From: Flavobacteria bacterium RIFCSPLOWO2_12_FULL_31_7
GTDB lineage: Bacteria; Bacteroidota; Bacteroidia; Flavobacteriales; Flavobacteriaceae
DNA length: 24,901 nt
Direction of reading: 5' to 3'
NCBI GenBank assembly: GCA_001800945.1
Contig: MGWJ01000125.1
Location: forward strand, 1 to 24,901
Shown one piece after another: positions 7,234 through 15,603 of this stretch; positions within the stretch are counted from its first letter, which is position 1; each line of letters opens with the position of its first letter. Below the pieces are notes generated by a model. The model was not told the origin of the DNA. It was given only the letters and a program-made list of their open reading frames with translations, and ran no database searches. A program made the translations under genes and the position numbers.

Positions 7234-9384
7234 TTATTGTTTAACGATTTTTAATGTTTTCACTTCATTATTAGAAGTTGCTTTTATCAAATAAGTTCCC
7301 GTGGTTAAGTCAGCAACATCTATTGAAGTTTCGTTACTATTTATAGATTTTGATAAAACTTCTTGACCTAATAAATTGTAAATTGAAACACCTGTAATTT
7401 CTTTATCTAATGAAATATTTAAGACATCATTTACAGGATTTGGATATAGTTTTACTTTGTCCATTGAAAATGTATCTATTGCAAGAGTTTGTGTTGAAAA
7501 TGAACCTCCTGAAACCCAATCGGTTTGCGTAGCCCCACAATTAGATTTTACCCAAAAATAGTAAGTGGTATTTGGAGATAAATTAGTTAATACGGCAAAA
7601 GTGTCTGTAGCAGTTCCCGTAATTGCACTAGCAGAAAATGGATCGTTAACAGTGCTGTAACAATAGATATAACCATTACTTGGTACAGGATTTGGTGCTG
7701 TCCATGCAATATTATTAGAGGTTGAAGTTAAGCCATCGTAAAATAGTTGTGTTGGTTCATTACATCCAGAAGCTGGATATGTGGTAAACGAGCCTCCTGA
7801 AACCCAATCGGTTTGCGTAGTACCACAATTAGATTTTACCCAAAAATAGTAAGTGGTGTTTGGAGATAAATTAGTTAATACAGCAAAAGTGTCTGTGGCA
7901 GTTCCCGTAATTGCACTAGCAGAAAACGGATCGTTAATAGTGCTGTAACAATAGATATAACCATTACTTGGTACAGGATTTGGTGCTGTCCATGCAATAT
8001 TATTAGTTGTCGACGTTAAGCCATCGTAAAATAGTTGCGTTGGTTCGTTACATCCAGAAGCTGGGAATGTGGTAAACGAGCCTCCTGAAACCCAATCGGT
8101 TTGTGTAACCCCACAATTAGATTTTACCCAAAAATAGTAAGTGGTATTTGGAGATAAATTAGATAATACAGCAAAAGTGTCTGTGGCAGTTCCCGTAATT
8201 GTACTAGCAGAAAACGGATCGTTAATAGTGCTGTAACAATAGATATAACCATTGCTTGGTACAGGATTTGGTGCCGTCCATGCAATATTATTAGTTGTCG
8301 AAGTTAAGCCATCGTAAAATAGTTGCGTTGGAACATTACAGCTTGCTATTGTAGCGCATGTAATAGATCTTACTCTGTTGGAGTTTTGAGTTCCACAACT
8401 AGAATTGGCATTCAAATGGTATCTAACTACTCCAGAATTTGTACCAGATAACCAAGTTAATGGAGTTAAACCACTTGCTAAAACCGCTGTTCCTGTTGCA
8501 TTAGTTATGGTAATAAAATCTGTGGAAACTGAACTTCTAAAAGTATATTGTTTATTTGATAATACATTTACATTTGAATATTCTACTGCATAAGCATCTG
8601 CAACGATTTGTTCTGTACTTCCTGTACAAGCAGGTGTAAAAGTTGCATCAGGATATAATCCATAAATTGCACCGTTACAAGCTAATGTAGATGGTGTAGT
8701 AAAATTACCGCCAGAAATCCATGCTCCAGTTGTAGCTCCACAGTTAGAGCGTATCCAGTAGTAATAAGTAGTGCCAGCTGCTACATTTAAAGATATAGAC
8801 GTAGTTAAGTTAGTTGTACTAAATAATGTTGGAGTAGAGTTTGCATTAGGTGCGCTATCTGTTGTAACAATATAAATATCATAATTAGAAGAAGGCACTG
8901 GTGATGCCGCTGTCCAAGTCATTTTACAAGAATTGGATGTTATGTTTGATACCGCCAGATTTGAAGGTGGTACGCAGTTTGATGCATCCGCACATCGAAT
9001 ATAGCGAGACCTTTCCACTTGTTCACTAGCACAACTAGCATTTGAATGAAGATAATAGCGGATAACGCCAGTGGTACTGCCAGAATCCCATATTACGGGT
9101 TGTGTTCCGCTTGCATAAACAACAGTTCCAGTTGCATTTGTAACTGTAATATAATCATTTGTCACGGAACTCGAGAACGAATATTGTTTGTTCGCAATTA
9201 CATTCACATTGCTGTATTCGCCTGTATAACTTTGACTGGTTAATGTTTCATAGTTTCCACTACAGTTTGGTGTATAGGTAGTAGCTGGAAATAATCCATT
9301 TGTTGCAGTAGTACATTGCGCAACAGCATTAGGAATGAAACACAAAAATGCCAATAGGCAAAATAAAGTAATTCTATTTTTCAT
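7234..9384 (-). CDS. T9SS-exported protein with four fibronectin type III-like repeats
   Basis: This 716-residue protein has a signal peptide (MKNRITLFCLLAFLCF, cleavage near AVAQ at 20-23). An unidentified beta domain at about 24-131 (ATNGLFPATTYTP...) is followed by an FN3-like module at about 137-230. A second copy of the unidentified domain lies at about 236-343. Three nearly identical 96-residue FN3-like repeats begin at Cys349, Cys445 and Cys541, each with TTYYFWVKSNCG near its end. The C-terminal 75 or so residues form a type A T9SS sorting domain (LYPNPVNDVLNI, then TGTYLIKATSNN and LKIVKQ). The protein should cross the outer membrane by T9SS and be released or attached to the surface. 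An adhesion or binding role is a guess; no catalytic domain is visible. A promoter lies at 9431-9461. Confidence 0.92.
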   Translation of the reverse strand: MKNRITLFCLLAFLCFIPNAVAQCTTATNGLFPATTYTPNCSGNYETLTSQSYTGEYSNVNVIANKQYSFSSSVTNDYITVTNATGTVVYASGTQPVIWDSGSTTGVIRYYLHSNASCASEQVERSRYIRCADASNCVPPSNLAVSNITSNSCKMTWTAASPVPSSNYDIYIVTTDSAPNANSTPTLFSTTNLTTSISLNVAAGTTYYYWIRSNCGATTGAWISGGNFTTPSTLACNGAIYGLYPDATFTPACTGSTEQIVADAYAVEYSNVNVLSNKQYTFRSSVSTDFITITNATGTAVLASGLTPLTWLSGTNSGVVRYHLNANSSCGTQNSNRVRSITCATIASCNVPTQLFYDGLTSTTNNIAWTAPNPVPSNGYIYCYSTINDPFSASTITGTATDTFAVLSNLSPNTTYYFWVKSNCGVTQTDWVSGGSFTTFPASGCNEPTQLFYDGLTSTTNNIAWTAPNPVPSNGYIYCYSTINDPFSASAITGTATDTFAVLTNLSPNTTYYFWVKSNCGTTQTDWVSGGSFTTYPASGCNEPTQLFYDGLTSTSNNIAWTAPNPVPSNGYIYCYSTVNDPFSASAITGTATDTFAVLTNLSPNTTYYFWVKSNCGATQTDWVSGGSFSTQTLAIDTFSMDKVKLYPNPVNDVLNISLDKEITGVSIYNLLGQEVLSKSINSNETSIDVADLTTGTYLIKATSNNEVKTLKIVKQ
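7477..8340 (-). repeat. three tandem 288-bp repeats encoding FN3-like domains
   Basis: Three in-frame units of exactly 288 bp (8053-8340, 7765-8052, 7477-7764) follow each other inside the T9SS protein gene. Matching landmarks, such as CCTCCTGAAACCCAATCGG at 7505, 7793 and 8081, are 288 bp apart. The proteins they encode differ at about five of 96 positions between the first and second unit. The second and third differ at three positions until the last unit diverges over its final nine codons, where it enters the sorting domain. DNA identity is visibly high throughout. Confidence 0.95.
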
Positions 9385-9430
9385 TTTTTGATTTTGATGA
9401 TTTGAAGCTTAACTTGGATTAAATTTTCAT

Positions 9431-9461
9431 CAAAATTATGTCAAAAGAACTACCTGAACAA
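9431..9461 (-). promoter_or_regulatory. candidate Bacteroidota promoter for the T9SS FN3 protein
   Basis: On the minus strand, TAATTTTG (plus-strand 9431-9438) matches the -7 consensus TAnnTTTG, and TTG (9459-9461) lies 20 bases upstream. The -7 element is about 46 bases before the ATG at 9384. Such AT-rich motifs arise by chance, so this is moderate support only. Confidence 0.5.
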
Positions 9462-9530
9462 TTTATCTATTTGACTATTTATAAATAATCAGTAGTTTTA
9501 AAGATGTTTATTTTTTTGATTATCAATGTA

Positions 9531-11237
9531 TTAATTTCTGTTTTTTAATTTTTCAATATAATAATTTGGAGTTAGTCCCGTTTGCTTTTTAAATACGCGA
9601 ACAAAAGTATTGGCATCTTTATAGCCTACTTCTTCTGCAATGGCTTGCAGGGTATATTTACGAAAATGAGGAGCGTCATTAAGTTTTTGGAGTACATATT
9701 GTATTCGTAATTCTTGGGTGTATTCCGAAAAGGTCTTTTGCATTATTTGATTCAAATATTGTGACAAATAGGCTGTATTTGTGTTTAATTTTTTTGCCAC
9801 AAAAGCTAATTTGAAATTTGGATCTAAAAAGGTTTCCTTCTGTTCTAATTTTTTTAATCCCAATCCTATTTTTTCAATTAGCTCTTCATCGATTATTTGT
9901 TTGGGTTGTGCTTCTGTTTTGTCGATTTGTGGATTGCTAATTTCTGAATTTTTTGATTCTTTTAGGTTTTGAATGATTTTTAGAAAGCGGTAATGTTTCT
10001 CTTTCTGAAGTTTGTAATAATAATAAAAACTAAAAATCACAAAAGACAAAACGATTAAAATGCTAAAAAGAGAAATTTTAAAATAGTTTTTCGATGCGAT
10101 AATACTATTCGACTCTTCTTTAATTTTATTTAAATCATAATTATGGAGAAAATTTAGAGATTTATTTTTTATTCCTCCAATAGATTGAATCAATTCTAGA
10201 CTTTTTTGAGCGTACAGATACGCGTTTTTATTGTCTTTTTTTGCACTATAACATTGCGTCATAATGTTGTATGCCATTAACAAATTTTCTTTTGAAACCT
10301 TAGTGATTTGATAGTTTTTTATGTATTTTTTGCAATAGTAAATGGCGGAATCTACTTCTTTTAAATGATGAAAGCAGTCGGCCATTCCTAAATCAAATAG
10401 TTGTTCTGTTCTAATGTTTGCCTGGATGCTTGGAAATTTTTTTCTTTCTCTGTATAAAGACAATGATTTGATGTATTCTCCTGCCAATGCAGCACTTTTT
10501 GCCTCTCGCATACTTAATAAGGCTCTTGTATATTCTGGATAAAAATTATCTTCGAGCATCATTTTTGCAGCTACATTAAAGTAGTAATTTGCAGAATCTA
10601 AAAGTATTGCTTTTTTAGATTGGATATAATACTTTTGATAGGCTTCACCAATAATATTGTATTTATCGGCAAATAATTTTTTGTTCATTACTTTTTTTTC
10701 TCCAACACCTAGTTTTAGGTGAGGAGTGGTTTTTAATTCTCTTTTTAGCAAAGCAATTCCATTAATGTAATCGCCCATGGCCACTTTAATTAAGCCATAT
10801 TGTTCGTTAAAATGATTGCTAGGAACCCTCTTTTTATATTTATCAAGATATAACAAGGCTAAATCATATTCTCCTAAATTTTTATGTATGTAGAAGAGTT
10901 TATTCACACACATACCAATTAAATCTTGGTTGACTTTATTAGCTTTTTCAGGGTCGCTTTTTTCAATACTATCTATAAGTGTAAGGAGTAATTGCTTGGC
11001 GTGATTGAATTCTGATTTGTTGTAAAAATAATTCGCAACATAATATTTCCCGAAAAAACTAAATAATTGGTTTTTAGATTTGCTAATTTCCAAAGCAGCC
11101 ACATAAGCTTTTTCAGGTTCTGAAATCAGTTGTTCTTGAATACTTCTAGTTTTTTTGATCTCCGCCTCACTCAAATTCTGAGAAAACACTCTAGGAACTG
11201 TTACTAATAGTATGAAAAAGAAGATAAATTTATGCAT
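9531..11237 (-). CDS. membrane-spanning TPR/AraC-type transcriptional regulator
   Basis: This 568-residue protein has an N-terminal signal sequence (MHKFIFFFILLVTVPRVFS). A helical region of about 350 residues follows, with TPR-like pairs (for example EYDLALLYLDKYKK and NKNAYLYAQKSLELI). There is a single TM helix at about 387-408 (LFSILIVLSFVIFSFYYYY), then a charged coiled linker. A C-terminal AraC-type helix-turn-helix domain covers about 471-568 (FVAKKLNTNTAYLSQYLNQ in its first half; IAEEVGYKDANTFVRVFKKQ in its second). The topology suggests a periplasmic TPR sensor that controls a cytoplasmic DNA-binding domain directly, with no kinase step. The next gene on the same strand is the T9SS FN3 protein, with its own candidate promoter between, so it is a possible target. 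The ligand is unknown. Confidence 0.88.
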   Translation of the reverse strand: MHKFIFFFILLVTVPRVFSQNLSEAEIKKTRSIQEQLISEPEKAYVAALEISKSKNQLFSFFGKYYVANYFYNKSEFNHAKQLLLTLIDSIEKSDPEKANKVNQDLIGMCVNKLFYIHKNLGEYDLALLYLDKYKKRVPSNHFNEQYGLIKVAMGDYINGIALLKRELKTTPHLKLGVGEKKVMNKKLFADKYNIIGEAYQKYYIQSKKAILLDSANYYFNVAAKMMLEDNFYPEYTRALLSMREAKSAALAGEYIKSLSLYRERKKFPSIQANIRTEQLFDLGMADCFHHLKEVDSAIYYCKKYIKNYQITKVSKENLLMAYNIMTQCYSAKKDNKNAYLYAQKSLELIQSIGGIKNKSLNFLHNYDLNKIKEESNSIIASKNYFKISLFSILIVLSFVIFSFYYYYKLQKEKHYRFLKIIQNLKESKNSEISNPQIDKTEAQPKQIIDEELIEKIGLGLKKLEQKETFLDPNFKLAFVAKKLNTNTAYLSQYLNQIMQKTFSEYTQELRIQYVLQKLNDAPHFRKYTLQAIAEEVGYKDANTFVRVFKKQTGLTPNYYIEKLKNRN

Positions 11238-11278
11238 TTTGAAAAACGAAAAAAATCAATTATTAAATAATGAAGTGT

Positions 11279-11311
11279 CAAAAATAAGGAATAAAACTAC
11301 ATTTTTTTCAA
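11279..11311 (-). promoter_or_regulatory. candidate promoter for the TPR/AraC regulator
   Basis: On the minus strand, TATTTTTG (plus-strand 11279-11286) fits TAnnTTTG, with a TTG 22 bases upstream (11309-11311). It is about 41 bases before the ATG at 11237. A second match to the -7 element, TAAATTTG at 11309-11316, overlaps the -33 position but lacks its own TTG. The base composition here makes chance matches likely. Confidence 0.4.
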
Positions 11312-11390
11312 ATTTATTTTGAAAATAGTTTTAATTTTTTGTGCTTAATTTTTTATAATTTAACAATTGAACAGATTTTTTCACATAAAA

Positions 11391-11421
11391 AAATCCCAAA
11401 CTCTTTTTGAATTTGGGATTT
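11391..11421 (-). terminator. intrinsic terminator of the sucAB operon
   Basis: A 13-bp stem with one mismatch (plus-strand 11391-11403 and 11409-11421) and a five-base loop is followed on the minus strand by seven Ts. It begins 18 bases after the sucB stop codon. This is the strongest terminator in the window. Confidence 0.9.
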
Positions 11422-11438
11422 CATATATTTGGAATTTA

Positions 11439-12653
11439 TTATAATTCTAAAGCTTTCTTAGGATTATTGTCCATTAATAATTCCATTGGGTTTTCTAATG
11501 CTTCTTTAACCGCTACTAAGAAACCAACAGATTCTCTTCCGTCAATAATTCTGTGGTCATAAGATAAGGCTACATACATCATTGGGTGAATTTCCACTTT
11601 TCCGTTTACGGCAATTGGACGCTCAATAATGTTGTGCATTCCTAAAATTCCAGATTGAGGTGGGTTGATAATTGGCGTAGATAACATACTTCCGAAAACT
11701 CCACCATTTGTAATTGTGAAAGTTCCACCTGTCATGTCGTCAACTGTAATTTGCCCGTCACGAGCACGTAATGCTAAACGCTTAATTTCTGCTTCTACAC
11801 CACGGAACGTTAATAATTCTGCATTTCTAACCACAGGAACCATTAATCCTTTTGGACCAGAAACTGCGATTGAAATATCTGCAAAATCAAAAGCTACTTT
11901 ATGATCACCATCCATCATAGAATTCACATCTGGATATAATTGTAAAGCTCTTGTAACCGCTTTTGTAAAGAACGACATGTAACCTAAACTAACACCATTG
12001 TGTTTTGCTTTGAATTCGTCTTTATATTGGTTTCTGATAATGTTAATTGGAGTCATGTTTACTTCGTTAAAAGTAGTTAACATGGCTGTTTCGTTTTTAG
12101 CCGCTACTAAACGCTCTGCTACTTTTCTACGTAACATAGAAAGTTTTACTCTTTCTGTAGCACGAGATCCATTTGTTGGTGTTCCCATTGAAGGAACTGC
12201 ATTAGCAGCATCTTCAGTAGTAATTCTTCCACCTTTTCCTGTTCCAACGATGTCAGAAGGATTGATGTTTTTCTCGTCTAATATTTTCTTAGCCGCTGGA
12301 GATGGTGTTCCAGTAGCATAAGTTTTTTCAGCAACTGGTGCTGCTTTTACTTCTTCTTTTTTCACTTCTGGTGCTTTTTCAACAGCAGGCGCAGCAGTTG
12401 CTCCGTCTGGTTTTGCAGCAGCCGTATCAATATGACAAACTACTTGTCCAACCGCTACAGCGTCACCTTCTTCTGCTTTAAGCGTAATAATTCCGCTTGC
12501 TTCTGCAGGTAATTCTAACGTTGCTTTGTCTGAATCTACTTCAGCAATAGCTTGATCTTTTTCAACGTAATCTCCGTCTTTTACTAACCAAGTTGCAATT
12601 TCAACTTCGGTGATAGATTCTCCCGGTGATGGGACTTTCATTTCTAAAATCAT
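11439..12653 (-). CDS. sucB: 2-oxoglutarate dehydrogenase E2, dihydrolipoyllysine succinyltransferase
   Basis: This 404-residue protein transfers the succinyl group from E1 via a lipoyl arm to CoA, as the core of the 2-oxoglutarate dehydrogenase complex in the citric acid cycle. The N-terminal lipoyl domain carries EVDSDKATLEL with the lipoylated Lys43. An Ala/Pro/Lys/Glu-rich linker covers about 80-110. The E1/E3-binding domain follows (SPAAKKILDEKNINPSDIVG, then GKGGRITTEDA). The C-terminal catalytic domain ends with LSYDHRIIDGRESVGFL, giving the active-site His367 and Asp371. One lipoyl domain and this length are usual for bacterial SucB. The direct neighbour sucA on the 5' side supports the succinyl rather than acetyl specificity. 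The gap between the two genes is 62 bases and contains a small inverted repeat. Confidence 0.97.
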   Translation of the reverse strand: MILEMKVPSPGESITEVEIATWLVKDGDYVEKDQAIAEVDSDKATLELPAEASGIITLKAEEGDAVAVGQVVCHIDTAAAKPDGATAAPAVEKAPEVKKEEVKAAPVAEKTYATGTPSPAAKKILDEKNINPSDIVGTGKGGRITTEDAANAVPSMGTPTNGSRATERVKLSMLRRKVAERLVAAKNETAMLTTFNEVNMTPINIIRNQYKDEFKAKHNGVSLGYMSFFTKAVTRALQLYPDVNSMMDGDHKVAFDFADISIAVSGPKGLMVPVVRNAELLTFRGVEAEIKRLALRARDGQITVDDMTGGTFTITNGGVFGSMLSTPIINPPQSGILGMHNIIERPIAVNGKVEIHPMMYVALSYDHRIIDGRESVGFLVAVKEALENPMELLMDNNPKKALEL

Positions 12654-12669
12654 ATTCTTTCGTTTTTAG

Positions 12670-12694
12670 TTTTAGGAGAAAAGGCTACCTAAAA
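12670..12694 (-). other. inverted repeat in the sucA-sucB gap
   Basis: TTTTAGG and CCTAAAA form a perfect 7-bp stem (12670-12676 with 12688-12694) and an 11-base loop. It lies between the sucA stop and the sucB start, ending about 16 bases before the sucB ATG. No T run follows, so it is not a usual terminator. It could affect mRNA stability or sucB translation, or be chance. Confidence 0.4.
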
Positions 12695-12715
12695 TATATT
12701 AATGTGTTGTATCTG

Positions 12716-15484
12716 TTATTGAAATAATTTTTTGTCAAAAACCATAGCAATGGCATTCGCTTGACGTTTTTTCGAACGTTCGTAACTTCCTGCTGCTGGT
12801 GCACTGTATGCTTTTGGTGAGGCTAAACGTAATTTTACTAAATCGAAATTCATTAACATATATCCGTAAGCTCCCATGTTTTTTGGTTCTTCTTGTGCCC
12901 AAACATAATCATCTGCATTTGGATACGAATTGATAATCGCTTTGATTTGATCTGTTGCTAATGGGAACAATTGCTCTAAACGAACCACTGCTACATCATT
13001 TCTTCCTAACTCTTCACGTTTTGCAATAATATCGTAATATACTTTTCCTGTACAGAATACTAAAGACTTAATTGCTTTTTTATCTGTTACATTCGGATCA
13101 TCTAATATTTCTTGAAATTGTCCATTTGCTAATTCATCCGCACTAGAAACTGCTGATGGATGACGTAGTAAACTTTTTGGTGAAAACACAATTAACGGTT
13201 TACGGAATTTCGTTTTCATTTGTCTTCTCATCAAGTGGAAGAAGTTCGCTGGAGTAGTAACGTCTGCTACATACATATTGTGTTTGGCACACATTTGTAA
13301 GTAACGTTCCATACGAGCAGAAGAGTGTTCTGCACCTTGATTTTCATATCCGTGAGGCAATAAGAAAACCAATCCGTTTTGATTGTTCCACTTGTCTTCA
13401 CCCGCAGAAATGTATTGGTCAATCATAATTTGCGCTCCGTTAGAGAAATCTCCAAACTGTGCTTCCCAAATCGTTAAAGTGTTTGGAGAAGCTAAAGCGT
13501 AACCATATTCAAAACCAACTACACCATATTCTGAAAGGTGTGAATTGTAGATGTAAAAGTTTCCTTTTTTATTGTTGATGTCGTTTAATAAAACCACTTC
13601 TTCTTCAGATTCTTCAACTTTAACTACGGCATGACGGTGTGAGAAAGTTCCACGCTCTACGTCTTGTCCAGAAATACGAACATCGTACCCTTCAGTTAAT
13701 AAAGATCCATAGGCTAATAATTCTCCCATTGCCCAATCTAATTGGTCTTTTTCGAAGAACATATTTTTTCTATCACCAACTAACTTCGTGATTTTGCTAA
13801 TGAATTTTTTGTCTGATGGTAATGCTGTAATTGTAGAAGCAATATCTGTTAATTGTTTCTTATCGAATTTCGTATCAAATTTAGAAAGCATCGTATCATC
13901 AGAAACTTGCTCAAAACCTGTCCATTCATTTTGCATAAATGGAGAAATAACCGTTAAGCTTTTCTTACGAGATTCTTCTAGGTTTTCATCTAGTTTTGTT
14001 TTGTAAGCCTCTTCTAGTGTTTTTACATAAGTTCCGTCGATTACGCCTTCGTTTTTCAACTTCTCCGCGTAAATGTCTCTTGAGTTTTTATGTTTTGAAA
14101 TAGCTTTGTATAATTTTGGCTGTGTGAAACGAGGTTCGTCACCTTCGTTATGCCCATATTTTCTGTATCCTAATAAATCGATAAAAATGTCGCTACCAAA
14201 TTCCATACGATAATCTAAAGCAAATTTCATCGCGTGTACAACTGCTTCTGCATCATCTGCATTTACGTGTAAAACTGGCGATAACGTTACTTTTGCGATA
14301 TCTGTACAATAGGTTGATGAACGGGCATCTAAATAATTTGTGGTAAAACCAACTTGGTTATTAATTACTAAATGGATTGTTCCACCAGTTTTATACCCAT
14401 CTAATTTTGCCATTTGGATAATTTCATAAACAATACCTTGACCTGCAACAGCAGCATCACCGTGAACGGCAATTGGTAAAACTTTTGAAAAATCGTCAGC
14501 AAAATATCTGTCTTGTTTAGCTCTTGTAATTCCTTCAATAACCGCACCAACTGTCTCTAAGTGAGAAGGGTTTGGCGCTAAGTTTAAATTGATTTTTTTA
14601 CCAGAATCTGTAACTCTGTCTGAAGTTAACCCTAAGTGGTATTTTACGTCACCATCAAAATGCATGTCTTCATCGTAATCTTTTCCGTCAAATTCTGAGA
14701 AAATATTTTGTGTGTTTTTTCCAAAAATGTTGGCTAAAACATTCAAACGACCACGGTGTGCCATTCCCATTACAAATTGTTCTACACCTTTTTCTGCCGC
14801 AGCTTCCACTAAAGCATCTAAAGCAGGAATTGCTGCTTCACAACCTTCTAATGAAAAACGTTTTTGACCTACATATTTAGTATGTAAGAAAGTCTCAAAA
14901 GAAACCGCTTCATTTAATTTTTTTAATATATTTTTCTTTTCATCAGCTGAGAAATTCGGCTGATTGTCGTTGATGTCTAATCTGTTTTTAATCCAATCTA
15001 GAACTTTTGGTTCTCTGATGTACATGAACTCAACACCAATTGAAGAGCAATATACACTTTCTACATGCTTGATAATATCCGCCAAAGTACTTGGTTTCAT
15101 ATTTACCATTTTTGCGGCATCAAAAACCGTAGTTAAATCAGCTTGAGATAACCCATAATTTTCTAAAGCTAAAGTAGGAGCATACGTTCTTCTTTCTCTA
15201 ACAGGATTTGTTTTAGTGAATAAATGCCCGTTGGTTCTATAGCCATCAATTAATCTAAGAACGTTAAATTCTTTTTGAAGTTGCTCTGAGTTTCCACCAG
15301 AAACGGCGTTGTTTGCAGCATAAGCAATTTGCTCACCTGGATTAGAAAATTCATTGGCAAAATCGAAACCTTGGAAAAAACTTCTCCAACTTGGTTCTAC
15401 ACTATCCGGATTTTGTAAATATTGGTCGTATAAATCTGCAAAAAATGCAGTATGTGCTGCGTTTAAAAAGGAAAACCTATCCAT
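12716..15484 (-). CDS. sucA: 2-oxoglutarate dehydrogenase E1 component
   Basis: This 922-residue thiamine diphosphate enzyme decarboxylates 2-oxoglutarate and passes the succinyl group to the lipoyl arm of SucB. The N-terminus (FLNAAHTAFFADLYDQYLQN, then PSWRSFFQGF) is the conserved E1o start that helps E2/E3 binding. Further in are KRFSLEGCE at about 208-217, FVMGMAHRGRLNVLANI at about 237-253, and HGDAAVAGQG at 341-350 in the TPP-binding region. The C-terminal transketolase-like part includes GQDVERGTFSHRHAV and ends in KKRQANAIAMVFDKKLF. The length agrees with the family. It is first in an operon with sucB, behind a well-placed promoter at 15524-15555. No frameshift or missing motif was seen. 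Confidence 0.97.
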   Translation of the reverse strand: MDRFSFLNAAHTAFFADLYDQYLQNPDSVEPSWRSFFQGFDFANEFSNPGEQIAYAANNAVSGGNSEQLQKEFNVLRLIDGYRTNGHLFTKTNPVRERRTYAPTLALENYGLSQADLTTVFDAAKMVNMKPSTLADIIKHVESVYCSSIGVEFMYIREPKVLDWIKNRLDINDNQPNFSADEKKNILKKLNEAVSFETFLHTKYVGQKRFSLEGCEAAIPALDALVEAAAEKGVEQFVMGMAHRGRLNVLANIFGKNTQNIFSEFDGKDYDEDMHFDGDVKYHLGLTSDRVTDSGKKINLNLAPNPSHLETVGAVIEGITRAKQDRYFADDFSKVLPIAVHGDAAVAGQGIVYEIIQMAKLDGYKTGGTIHLVINNQVGFTTNYLDARSSTYCTDIAKVTLSPVLHVNADDAEAVVHAMKFALDYRMEFGSDIFIDLLGYRKYGHNEGDEPRFTQPKLYKAISKHKNSRDIYAEKLKNEGVIDGTYVKTLEEAYKTKLDENLEESRKKSLTVISPFMQNEWTGFEQVSDDTMLSKFDTKFDKKQLTDIASTITALPSDKKFISKITKLVGDRKNMFFEKDQLDWAMGELLAYGSLLTEGYDVRISGQDVERGTFSHRHAVVKVEESEEEVVLLNDINNKKGNFYIYNSHLSEYGVVGFEYGYALASPNTLTIWEAQFGDFSNGAQIMIDQYISAGEDKWNNQNGLVFLLPHGYENQGAEHSSARMERYLQMCAKHNMYVADVTTPANFFHLMRRQMKTKFRKPLIVFSPKSLLRHPSAVSSADELANGQFQEILDDPNVTDKKAIKSLVFCTGKVYYDIIAKREELGRNDVAVVRLEQLFPLATDQIKAIINSYPNADDYVWAQEEPKNMGAYGYMLMNFDLVKLRLASPKAYSAPAAGSYERSKKRQANAIAMVFDKKLFQ

Positions 15485-15523
15485 AATTCTGTCTTAATGA
15501 CGATTTGGTTAAAAAAATTTATG

Positions 15524-15555
15524 CAAAAGTATAAACTTTTATGCTAAAAGTTCAA
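15524..15555 (-). promoter_or_regulatory. promoter of sucAB
   Basis: On the minus strand, TACTTTTG (plus-strand 15524-15531) is an exact TAnnTTTG match, with a TTG (15553-15555) 21 bases upstream. The element lies about 40 bases before the sucA ATG. It overlaps one arm of the inverted repeat at 15525-15571. Confidence 0.6.
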
Positions 15556-15571
15556 AGAAATTTATACTTTT
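15525..15571. repeat. 11-bp inverted repeat in the divergent sucA intergenic region
   Basis: AAAAGTATAAA (15525-15535) and TTTATACTTTT (15561-15571) are perfect reverse complements, 25 bases apart. The left arm contains the sucA -7 box. The right arm gives the plus-strand gene a near-consensus -7 box, TACTTTTA (15565-15572), about 31 bases before its ATG. The symmetry may simply reflect two back-to-back promoters, or it may be an operator. Confidence 0.65.
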
Positions 15572-15603
15572 ATGTTGATATTAACAAATAAGTAAAAATT
15601 CTA

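Noticed and set aside
7477..8340. CRISPR-like array because of regular repeats
   Set aside because: The units are 288 bp, contiguous without unique spacers, and in frame within a protein gene.
11665..12321. Plus-strand open frames inside sucB
   Set aside because: They are antisense to a strongly conserved gene and have no plausible domain or start context.
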